This document shows positions 19,380 to 28,000 of a DNA stretch of 64,000 nucleotides, one piece after another (the stretch's first letter is position 1; the number at the start of each line of letters is the position of its first letter). The translations under genes and the position numbers were made by a program. Origin of the DNA: Paraburkholderia sp. (GTDB lineage: Bacteria > Pseudomonadota > Gammaproteobacteria > Burkholderiales > Burkholderiaceae); contig NZ_JAMXLH010000025.1 of NCBI RefSeq assembly GCF_024281035.1, positions 62,001-126,000 on the forward strand, in the 5' to 3' direction. A model generated the notes under the pieces. The model was not told where the DNA came from and ran no database searches. It saw only the letters and a list, made by a program, of their open reading frames with translations.

Positions 19380-20885
19380 TCACGCCGCCTTCGCGGACGG
19401 AAGCTTAGAGACCAGCCGCAACGACACAGTCAGGCCTTCGAGCTGGTAATGCGGACGCAGGAAAAACTTCGACGTGTAATAACCGGGATTGCCCTCGACC
19501 TCCTCGATCACGACTTCCGCCGCGGCGAGCGGCCTGCGCGATTTCGTTTCTTCGGTCGAGTGCGCCGGATCGCCGTCGACGTATTGCAGGATCCAGTTCT
19601 GCAGCCAGCGCTGCATGTCGTCCTTTTCCTTGAAGCTGCCGATCTTGTCGCGCACGATGCACTTGAGGTAATGCGCGAACCGGCTGCACGCGAACAGATA
19701 CGGCAGGCGCGCGGCGAGATTGGCATTCGCGGTTGCGTCGGGGTCTTCGTACTCGGCGGGCTTGTGGAGCGACTGCGCGCCGATAAACGCGGCAAAATCG
19801 GAGTTCTTCTTGTGCACGAGCGGCATGAAGCCGTTCTTCGCGAGTTCGGCTTCGCGGCGGTCGCTGATCGCGATTTCGGTCGGGCACTTCATGTCCACAC
19901 CGCCGTCGTCGGTCGGGAACGCGTGAACCGGCAGGTTCTCCACCGCGCCGCCCGACTCGATGCCGCGAATGCGCGAGCACCAGCCATACTGCTTGAACGA
20001 GCGGTTGATGTTGGCCGCCATCGCATAGGCCGCGTTGGCCCACGTGTACTTGCTGCTGTCCGCACCGGCCGTATCTTCCTCGAACGCGAATTCTTCGACC
20101 GGGTTGGTCTTCGCGCCGTACGGCGCGCGCGCGAGAAAGCGCGGCATGGCAAGCCCGATATAGCGCGCATCCTCCGACTCGCGCAGCGAGCGCCATGCGG
20201 CATGCTCCGGCGTCTGGAAGATTTTCGTGAGATCGCGCGGATTGGCAAGTTCCTGCCACGAATCCATCAGCATCACCGCGGGATCGGCTGCGGCGATAAA
20301 CGGTGCGTGCGCGGCGGCGGCCACCTTCGCGATCTGCGTGAGCAAATCGACGTCCGGCCCGCTGTTGTCGAAGTAGTAATCCGCCACCAGCGCGCCATAG
20401 GGCTCGCCGCCGAACTGCCCGTATTCTTCTTCATAGAGCTTCTTGAAGACCGGGCTCTGGTCCCACGCGGTGCCCTTGTATTTCTTGAGCGTCTTGTGCA
20501 GATCGCCCTTCGAAATATTCATCACGCGGATCTTGAGCGTTTCGTCCGTTTCGGTGTTGTTCACCAGATAGTGCAGCCCGCGCCATGCGCTTTCGAGCTT
20601 CTGGAACGGCTCGGCATGCATGATGAGATTCACCTGGTCGGTGAGCTTCTGGTCGATCTGGGCGATCATCGCCTCGATCGTCGCGAGCACGTCGCCCGAA
20701 ACGAGATTCGCGCCGCGCAAAGCCTCTTCGGCCAGCGTGCGGACCGCCGTTTCCACGGCTTCCTTCGCCTTGTCGCTGCGCGGTTTGAATTCCTTTTCCA
20801 GCAGGCTCGCAAATTCGCCGGCTTCAATTAACTCGCCCGCCTGCTGCTGCTGCGACTCCTGCCCCTGGGTACTGGGTTCGGCCAT
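19380..20885 (-). CDS. tssC: T6SS sheath large subunit TssC (VipB)
   Basis: 501 aa. Motifs include LESAWRGLHYLVNNTETDE, VRVMNISKGDL-like block, GEPYGALVADYYFDNSGPDV, FIAAADPAVM and the C-terminal GNPGYYTSKFFLRPHYQLEG, all diagnostic for TssC. Together with TssB it polymerises into the contractile sheath. The N-terminus is Gln-rich. Lies 24 bases after tssB with a GAGGGGAG-type ribosome-binding site. Confidence 0.98.
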   Translation of the reverse strand: MAEPSTQGQESQQQQAGELIEAGEFASLLEKEFKPRSDKAKEAVETAVRTLAEEALRGANLVSGDVLATIEAMIAQIDQKLTDQVNLIMHAEPFQKLESAWRGLHYLVNNTETDETLKIRVMNISKGDLHKTLKKYKGTAWDQSPVFKKLYEEEYGQFGGEPYGALVADYYFDNSGPDVDLLTQIAKVAAAAHAPFIAAADPAVMLMDSWQELANPRDLTKIFQTPEHAAWRSLRESEDARYIGLAMPRFLARAPYGAKTNPVEEFAFEEDTAGADSSKYTWANAAYAMAANINRSFKQYGWCSRIRGIESGGAVENLPVHAFPTDDGGVDMKCPTEIAISDRREAELAKNGFMPLVHKKNSDFAAFIGAQSLHKPAEYEDPDATANANLAARLPYLFACSRFAHYLKCIVRDKIGSFKEKDDMQRWLQNWILQYVDGDPAHSTEETKSRRPLAAAEVVIEEVEGNPGYYTSKFFLRPHYQLEGLTVSLRLVSKLPSAKAA

Positions 20886-20909
20886 GACAGACTCCCCTCT
20901 CGTAGACGG

Positions 20910-21410
20910 TTATTCCTGCGGCTTCGGTGCGGACGCAAGCGCCTGCAAGAGCGCCGGATCCTTCAGCAGTTTCTGGATCAATTCCTCGGCGCCGGTCTTG
21001 CCGTCCATATAGGTCAGCAGGTTCTGCAACTGGCCGCGCGCTTCGAGCAACTTCGCGAGCGAATCGACCTTGCGCGCGACCGCAGCCGGCGAAAAGTCGT
21101 CCATGCTTTCGAAGGTCATTTCCACGGCGAGATTGCCCTCGCCGGTCAGCACGTTAGGCACCTGCACGGCCACGCGCGGCTTCATCGACTTCAGGCGCTC
21201 GTCGAAGTTGTCGACGTCGATCTCCAGAAACTTGCGCTCGGCAACCGGCGCAAGCGGCTCCCCAGGCTGGCCGGACAGATCGGCCATCACCCCCATCACG
21301 AACGGCAGGTGCACCTTCTTCTCCGACCCGTACACCTCGACGTCGTACTCGATCTGCACGCGCGGCGCCCGGTTGCGCGCGATGAACTTCTGGCTGCTCT
21401 CTTTCGCCAC
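20910..21410 (-). CDS. tssB: T6SS sheath small subunit TssB (VipA)
   Basis: 166 aa when started at the GTG at 21,410, which gives the near-universal TssB opening (M)AKESSQKFIARNRAPRVQI and has GAGGGG 7-9 bases upstream; an upstream ATG at 21,425 would add five residues and hide that site. Further motifs: YDVEVYGSEKKVHLPFVMGV, VMADLSG, FLEIDVDNFDERL, FESMDDFSPAAVA. Forms the sheath heterodimer with TssC. Follows tssA after 77 bases. Confidence 0.96.
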   Translation of the reverse strand: MAKESSQKFIARNRAPRVQIEYDVEVYGSEKKVHLPFVMGVMADLSGQPGEPLAPVAERKFLEIDVDNFDERLKSMKPRVAVQVPNVLTGEGNLAVEMTFESMDDFSPAAVARKVDSLAKLLEARGQLQNLLTYMDGKTGAEELIQKLLKDPALLQALASAPKPQE

Positions 21411-21487
21411 GACGATTCCCCTCATCGATGCCGCGCCAGCGGGCCTTCACTTGCAACCGCCTGGCGGCGTTGCTGGACCCAGCGTTC

Positions 21488-22537
21488 CTACTCGCTATCG
21501 GTACCGCTGATCTTGCGCGCCTGCGCGAGTCCCTCCGGCGCGAGATCCTCCAGGATTTCCATGAAGCTCTTGTTGACGAGCCGGCGCGCGCGTTGCAGCA
21601 ACAGCGGAATCGGGCTCGCCGGTTCGTTTTTTTCGTAGTACTGGCAAATCTTGTCGATGGCGCGCATCACGTCCTCGCGCGTCGAAATCTCGCCGGGCGG
21701 CGGGGCGCTCACAGCCGCCGCGCTCGCAGCGGGCGCCGCGCCGTTCGCGGACGCCCCGGCAGGCGCCGCATCGACCGACGCAACCGGCGCGACCGGCGCG
21801 CTCGCCACGCGCTCGCCGAGAAAGGCGGCGGCATGGCGCAATGGCCGCACGAGCGGATCGAGATCGATGGAGCGCGCGCTGCCCACACGTTCGGTCAGCA
21901 GCGTTTCGATGCGCCGCGCGCTTTCGAGGCACGATTGCAGCGCCGCGTGGATCGCCTGCGCGCCGTCGCCCGCGTCGGCAATCGCCGCCTCGATCGAGGC
22001 GGCCGAAGGCACCGTCACGCCGCTCGGCACATTCGCTTCGCCGGTCATGTATTCGACGTCGCGCAGCGTCACCACGCCATGTGCGCGCGACATGGCCAGC
22101 GGCGCCTCGCGCACGTCGGCGAGCGTGCCGGTCTGGTCGATCAGTGAGGCCAGCGCGTTGACCCGCGCCGTGGGATCGTTGTCGTCGTCGGCATCGAGTT
22201 GCGGATAGACGTGATCCCAATGCAGTTCGATGAGGCCCGCGATCAGCACCAGCGCCTCGGCGAAGCCGCCAAAGCCGTCGCAATTGAGCAGCGAGCGTGC
22301 AAGCCAGGCCGCCACGCGCAAGTCGCGGCTCTTGCCGAACAGGCCGAGCGCGAGCGCCTGCGCCTCTTTCCAGTCCGGCGGGACGGCCTCGACGACCGTG
22401 TTGCCGTACTGCACGTCCGGCTTGCCGTTGACGACCCGCTCCAGCTCGAGAAACGCCGGATCGTATTCGATATCTTCCCCGCACGGCTTCTCGGGCGACA
22501 CTTGCGCGAGCAGCGCCCCGGCGTCTAGCGTGGCCAT
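21488..22537 (-). CDS. tssA: T6SS baseplate/sheath protein TssA (ImpA N-domain)
   Basis: 349 aa. The ImpA N-terminal domain (PCGEDIEYDPAFLELERVV, DWKEAQALALGLFGKSRDLR, IELHWDHVYPQLDADDDNDP) is clear; an Ala/Pro-rich linker (about 225-290) leads to the short C-terminal motif KICQYYEKNEPASPIPLLLQ, followed by VNKSFMEILEDLAPEGL, typical of the short TssA class. TssA organises baseplate docking and sheath polymerisation. It is the first gene of the T6SS run, so its upstream region at 22,538 onward should hold the main promoter. Confidence 0.95.
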   Translation of the reverse strand: MATLDAGALLAQVSPEKPCGEDIEYDPAFLELERVVNGKPDVQYGNTVVEAVPPDWKEAQALALGLFGKSRDLRVAAWLARSLLNCDGFGGFAEALVLIAGLIELHWDHVYPQLDADDDNDPTARVNALASLIDQTGTLADVREAPLAMSRAHGVVTLRDVEYMTGEANVPSGVTVPSAASIEAAIADAGDGAQAIHAALQSCLESARRIETLLTERVGSARSIDLDPLVRPLRHAAAFLGERVASAPVAPVASVDAAPAGASANGAAPAASAAAVSAPPPGEISTREDVMRAIDKICQYYEKNEPASPIPLLLQRARRLVNKSFMEILEDLAPEGLAQARKISGTDSE

Positions 22538-23421
22538 GGTCTACTGGTCCGTTGAAAATCGATCGTTTTATGCCGCGCCGGTCATCTCGCGGGGATCAAT
22601 ACGGGAGACTTTGATGGGGAAAGCGAATGAACGGGATTCTGTTATAGCAGCAGCGTGTTGAGACCGTTCCCAATTGCGCCAACCCTGGCGCCGCTCCACC
22701 ATTTTCCATCAGAGAATAGCACGCCGCCGGAAAAAAAAAAGACTTCCCAATCATCTTCCATGTTATCAAATTCATTCTGTTTCATTACGCGTTTCGCTAA
22801 ACGTTATGAAATATTTTATTTACCGTTGATGCGTACTTTGTGGAACTCTTGCGCATGTCATTCGACGTACCCTTTATGGCGCTTCCATTCCACCACACAT
22901 CTGAATTTCTCCAGCTACGATTCCACGTATCGCCGCGCACCATGCGCTTCTTGAGACACATCATTTCATTATTCATACCATTCATGTTCGATAACATGGC
23001 GATATAAGTTAAAACTATAAAACGATCGTCCACGAAAATTCATTGACGCGCTCCTGCATGTTTGCGCACATGATTTTTATTCGAATTTAGCCAATGCGCT
23101 TAACGCCGCAGGGAAAACGCCTACTCCGCTTTTAACGTGAATTCCAAATGACATGACATCGCAATTCAACCAGCAACACTCATTCGTCTCTTCCTTGTCA
23201 GAAACACGCGCGGCTAATAGACTCAAACTGATTTGTGCGCGATCCGGTCAAACGATGTATTCACGTCGCGCAGCGATTAGTCGATGCCAGCTCGTGGTGG
23301 CGCAACCCGGCGCTTGCGGTTGCGTTTCTCAGGCGCAGTCCGATGTTGCCTAACGTCGCGGGCCACCCGGCAGCGACGGCCCACAGCGCAACGGACGGCC
23401 CTCATCGTGCGGGGGGAACAG
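22538..23421. promoter_or_regulatory. AT-richer intergenic region between divergent T6SS and sigma-like genes
   Basis: An 884-base region between tssA (minus) and the sigma-like gene (plus) with no convincing gene. Roughly 22,700-23,220 is markedly richer in A+T than anything else in the window, with A/T runs (ten A in a row near 22,731-22,740, TATTTTATTTA around 22,811). Short frames in it lack ribosome-binding sites and family resemblance. It must contain the promoters for both transcription units. I searched by eye for a -24/-12 (sigma-54) element and found none with correct spacing. Confidence 0.6.
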
Positions 23422-24219
23422 GTGTCAAACATCGAAAGCGCAGCGGTGGCCGAAGCAGTTGAGGAGACATGTGGGCTGCCCGATCTCTGGCAGCGCCGAA
23501 CGCGCCTGACGCACGACGAGATGGCTTCGCTCTACGCCATCGTGCGCCACGCGCTCACGGGCTACCATCCATTCGAATTGCAGGCGCTCGGCGAAGACAA
23601 GGAAGAACTCGTTTCGCAGTTCCTGTTCTTCAAGGTCTTCCGGCTCGAAACGCCCGACTCCGAACTACTGAGTTTTCCGCTGCATAGCGCACCGTCGAAC
23701 AATCACGCTGTGTGCGGCTATTTCCGCCGCTATCTGATCGACTGTCTGCGTAGCGCGAGCCATCGCCGCAATGTTTGCCTCGACATTGACGACGCACTCG
23801 CCGGGCTCGACCAGCAAGCGGCGCTGCACGCCGACCCGATCGGCTCAGCGCTCTTTCCGCACGGTCTCGACGAAGCCACCGTGCGCGACGCCGCCACGCA
23901 GTTCATTGCCGGTCTCGACGAAACCGACCGCGTGTTGCTCGCGGGCAGCCTCGGCTGGCTCTCGAACGAAAAAGGCGGTCTCGCGCAGGTTGCGGCGCGC
24001 CACCGCATCGCGTCGTATCACTACCGCGCGCGCAAGCTCGGCGTCACGCTGCGCAAGGGCTCGGTGCCCGCCGATTTCGCGCGCACCGGCATCGGCCGCT
24101 GGATCGAAGAGACGCTTGGCATCGCCATCGCCGCCGAGAACCGCATCGCCATCCTCGTGGTATTCGGCATTCTCGCCGGGCAGTCGCACGCGCAGTGCAT
24201 CGGCGAGATGCGCGACTGA
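23422..24219 (+). CDS. Sigma-70-like (ECF-type) regulatory protein, divergent from T6SS
   Basis: 265 aa from the GTG at 23,422, preceded by GGGGGG about 5 bases away; the longer open frame from 23,284 has no such site and an odd Arg/Cys-rich composition. Residues about 50-120 resemble sigma region 2 (EDKEELVSQFLFFKVFR, then GYFRRYLIDCLRSASHRR like region 2.4), and about 155-215 resemble region 4 (FIAGLDETDRVLLAGSLGWL, AQVAARHRIASYHYRARKLGV with a helix-turn-helix look). A hydrophobic C-terminal stretch (NRIAILVVFGILAGQSH) near 245-260 could be a membrane segment. It heads a unit with the PP2C gene 36 bases downstream. Function as a T6SS-linked sigma factor is inference; sequence match to sigma regions is loose. 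Confidence 0.6.
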   Translation: MSNIESAAVAEAVEETCGLPDLWQRRTRLTHDEMASLYAIVRHALTGYHPFELQALGEDKEELVSQFLFFKVFRLETPDSELLSFPLHSAPSNNHAVCGYFRRYLIDCLRSASHRRNVCLDIDDALAGLDQQAALHADPIGSALFPHGLDEATVRDAATQFIAGLDETDRVLLAGSLGWLSNEKGGLAQVAARHRIASYHYRARKLGVTLRKGSVPADFARTGIGRWIEETLGIAIAAENRIAILVVFGILAGQSHAQCIGEMRD

Positions 24220-24255
24220 CCCCGACAACGCCGACCGGCAAACAGGAGAGCGCGC

Positions 24256-25005
24256 GTGCAACTGGCCTTCGCAAGCCTGACCGACCAGGGCGGGCGGCAG
24301 CGCAACGAAGACTCGCTCGGCGATTTTTCGAGCGAGCGGCTGTTCTACTGCATCGTCGCCGACGGCGCGGGCGGCCACGGCGGCGGCGATACGGCGTCGG
24401 CCATCGTCGTCCATACCGTGCTTGCCGATCTGCGTTATCTGACCATGGCCGAACTGCCGCCCACCGGCGACCGTCTCGCGAACGCGCTCGCCCACGCGAA
24501 CGCCAATATCGTCGAAGAGCAGTCGCACGGGCCGCCCGGCCTGCGCGACATGCGCTCCACCGCCACGCTCCTCGCCATCGACCGCGAACGCCGCACGGCC
24601 GCATGGGCGCATTGCGGCGACACGCGTCTCTACTGCTTGCGCGCGGGGCGCATCGCGGCGCAGACGCGCGACCACAGCATGGTCCAGGAGATGATCGACG
24701 CGAAGCTCATCAGCGCTGAAGCGGCGCGTCATCACCCGCGCCGCAATGTGCTGTTCGCGGCGCTCGGCACGCTCGATGCGCTCAACATCGCGCGCCTCGA
24801 CGGCACCTTCGGGCTGCTGCCGGGCGACGCGTTTCTGATCTGCACGGACGGCCTCTGGGAATACGTGGAGGACGCGACAATCGTCGCGACGCTCGCACGG
24901 GCCGCGAATCCGTCCGGCTGGCTCGACGCCCTCGCGCACGAGGTGCGCGCGCATGCGAAGGCGAGCCACGACAATTTCAGCGCCTACGCGGTGTGGGTCG
25001 CCTAG
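24256..25005 (+). CDS. PP2C-family Ser/Thr protein phosphatase (PppA-like)
   Basis: 249 aa, GTG start with GGAGAG about 6 bases upstream. The metal-binding PP2C motifs are complete: GGRQRNEDSLGD (motif 1), CIVADGAGGHGGGD (motif 2), MRSTATLLAI, AAWAHCGDTRLY, GDAFLICTDGLWEYV and the last HDNFSAYAVWVA. It is a soluble cytoplasmic enzyme expected to remove phosphate from threonine residues, opposing the kinase at 33,650-35,944 and acting on the FHA switch of the T6SS. It is convergent with and overlaps the tpsA stop by 4 bases. Confidence 0.93.
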   Translation: MQLAFASLTDQGGRQRNEDSLGDFSSERLFYCIVADGAGGHGGGDTASAIVVHTVLADLRYLTMAELPPTGDRLANALAHANANIVEEQSHGPPGLRDMRSTATLLAIDRERRTAAWAHCGDTRLYCLRAGRIAAQTRDHSMVQEMIDAKLISAEAARHHPRRNVLFAALGTLDALNIARLDGTFGLLPGDAFLICTDGLWEYVEDATIVATLARAANPSGWLDALAHEVRAHAKASHDNFSAYAVWVA

Positions 25006-28000
25006 AAATCCCCGCACCCGTGCTGCCCGTTGGCCAGCATGCAGCTATTCAGGTTCGGCTGCGAGCGCACGCGCTTCCATTCCACCGCGAGCAGATCCTG
25101 ATTCTCGCCGGGCGGGGTGGTCGAGAAGAGCGGCTGGTTCGAGCCGACGCAGATGTTCGTGCCCTGCAGGTTGTTCTCGTAGACGAAGGTCTTCTCAGCC
25201 GGCCCGAAGAACGATTGCAACCCGCTTTGCGCGAGCGGCAGGTCGGGGTCGAGCGCCGACACGGTCAGCGTGCCCGGATCGTTCACGACGATATAGCCGA
25301 CGAGCGACACGAACGCCGGATCGATCGGATACTGTCCGGCCGGCGAACCCTGCGTCGCCGGGGTCGAGAGTGTGCCCGCAAGCGTGCCCGCCGCCGTGTC
25401 GCCGTTGATGAGCCCGCTCGTCGCGTACGCGAAGTTCGGATTCGGCGCGCCCGCGAGGCGCGTTGCGCCGTCCGCGGTCACGATCACCGTGGGCCGCGCG
25501 ATATACACGAAGTGGTCGCCCGTGAGCGGCACTGTCCCGCCCCACACGCATCCCGCACCGTAACTGCAGCCGTAGAAGTTCGGCTGCAACGTGTTGGGCT
25601 GTACGTTGCCGCGCGTCTCGCCGTTCCAGGTGGCCGCCCAGATACGCCAGCCGTTGCCCGCGCTCACCGTGCCGGTGCCGTTGTCGGTGAACACGCCGTT
25701 CTCCATCACGAGATCGATCGTGCCGCCCGCGGTGAGGTTGGTGTTCATGCCGCCGGTCGGCCCGCCCGGCGACGCCGTGCCGCCGCCCAGCCCGATGCCG
25801 CCCGTCCCGGCCTGGGCCAGCAGATTGCCGGTGAGCGTCGAATTCGTGGCGTCGATGGTCGTCAGCGTGCCCGACGTTGCGTCGTAAGCGTGGCTCACGA
25901 TCGGGCCGATCACGAAACCCACCGAGTTGAAGAAGTTCACGTTGCCCGCGTTCATCATCGCGAGCACGCCCACGTCGTTTTGCGGATCGTTGAGCGTGAA
26001 GCTGCCGGGCCCCACGAGCAGCAGGCCGGCGGCCTGGATGCCGCCCGGGTCGGTCACCGCGCCAGCCGAATCGAGCGTCAGCGTGTGGTTGCCGACCGAG
26101 ATGCCGTGCGGCAGTTCGATACCCTGGCTGCCGCTGCCCGGATTCGCGAGCGTGAGGTTCATGTTCAGCACGGGCTTCGAGAGCGTCGTGCACGAGATGG
26201 AATCGGAACATATGCCGTCGACCACGATCAGGCCCGTCTGCGTGTCCGAGCCGAGTGCGAGCGTTGTGAACCCGGTGAACGCGTTGAAAGTCGCCATGTC
26301 GATGCTGAGGCCGCCCGCGTCGGGGCCGAACAGCGTGATCGGCGTGCTGTTCTGCGCGATGAGCGCGAACGTCGCCGGATCGACGCTCGCAGCGAGAATC
26401 GCCAGTGTGCCGCCGGGCGACGTCACCGTCGCATTGGCGGCGAGCAGGCTTGTCGAGGTGTTGTCGTTGGCCGCGCGCAATGCGACGGTGCCGCCGCTCG
26501 CGGCACTCACGCTCACGGTGCCCGCCGGGTGCGTGAACGCCGATGATTCGGCCACGCCGCCGAGCGCGAGACCCGCGTCGGACGTGTTGGTCGAACCGGC
26601 GAGCGCAATCGTGGAGTTGGGCGCCGTGGCCGTAATGGTGCCGTTGTAGACGAGCGTGCCGTAGTCGAACTGCACGTTGTCGCCGCTCGTGCTCGGGGTT
26701 GGACTCGTGACCACGCCGCGAACGTCGATGGCGCCGCCGTTGTTCGACGTGATCGTCGAGCCATCCGCCACGAGCACGCCTTCCACGCCCGAGCCGAGGC
26801 CGCTGCCGTAGATGGCGAGCGTGCCGGTGCCGGTCGTGATGCCGGTGTTCGGCTGGGTGACGGTATCGGAATTGACGGTGGTGTTTTCGAGCACGACGCC
26901 GCTGGACGACGCGCCGCGCGCGGCCGTCCCCGTCGAATTGCCGGTCAGCGTAATCGCGCCGTTCGCCGACACGATCTGCGCCGCGTCGACATCGAGCGCC
27001 ACCGAGCCATTGAGCGAAGCAGGCGTGCTGCCGGTGACGGATATCGCGCCGCTCGCCGTCTGAATGGTCGGCAGCGTGATCGTGCCGCTGCCCGCGAAGA
27101 ATTGCCCCGGTCCTTCCAGCAGGACGCCGGTCGCCCCGCTCAGCGTGGCCGATGTCGAAGCGGTGACGCTGCCGTTGATCGTCACGCCGCCACTCGATGT
27201 ATTGAACGCGCTGAAGACGTCGTTCACGCCGATGCCGAAGTTCGACGCCGCCACCGTGCCCGTAACGGCGACGGGGCCGCTCAAGGCCGAGAGTTCCGTG
27301 CCGTTCAAAGAGACGCCCGTGCCGTCGAAACCGCCCGCCGAGCCCTGGATCGATACCGCGCCGCTGCCGGTCACGTCGATGGCGGGCGTGACGGTCGGAC
27401 CGCTCTGGTAGTTGCCGAAAATCGTGACGCCCGAAGCGGTCGCCGAGCTGGCGAAGCCAGTGCCGACGAGCCCTATGTTGCCGTTGCTGGTCTGCAGCGC
27501 ACTCTGCGAGAGGTCGATGCCGTTGCCCGCGGCACTCGACGTGCCGTGGACCGTGAGTGCACCCGCGCCCGTGCTGACGAGCGAGTAGCCAATCGCGACG
27601 GCGTTGCCCGACGCTGCCGTGCCGTTGATGCCCGCTGCGCCGCCATCGGTGTTGATCGTCGAATTCTCGATGTTTACGGCGCTTTGTCCCGTGTTGCCGA
27701 TCGTGAACGTCCCGCCGTTCGTATTCACCGTCGTGCCGCCGAGCGTCACCGCATTGCTGCCCGCCGTCCCGTTCACGTTGGCTTCGAGATCGACATTGAG
27801 CTTGCCCGCGCTCGACGTGATGGCCGCTCCGAAATTGAAGACGACGTTGCCGGACGATTCGAGCGTGAGCGTCGCATCGGCGCCAGCGGTCTTGGCGATG
27901 TTCGCGCCCGTATCGACGGTGATGTCGCCGCTCGAAGTCTGCACGGTGACCGAGGTGCCGTCGTTGAGTTGCGTCGTGATCTGCTGATCCGAAATCGGCG

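Noticed and set aside
18528..20831. 767-residue plus-strand open frame
   Set aside because: Antisense to hcp and tssC.
23284..23421. Longer N-terminus of the sigma-like protein
   Set aside because: Arg/Cys-rich sequence and no ribosome-binding site; the GTG at 23,422 has one.
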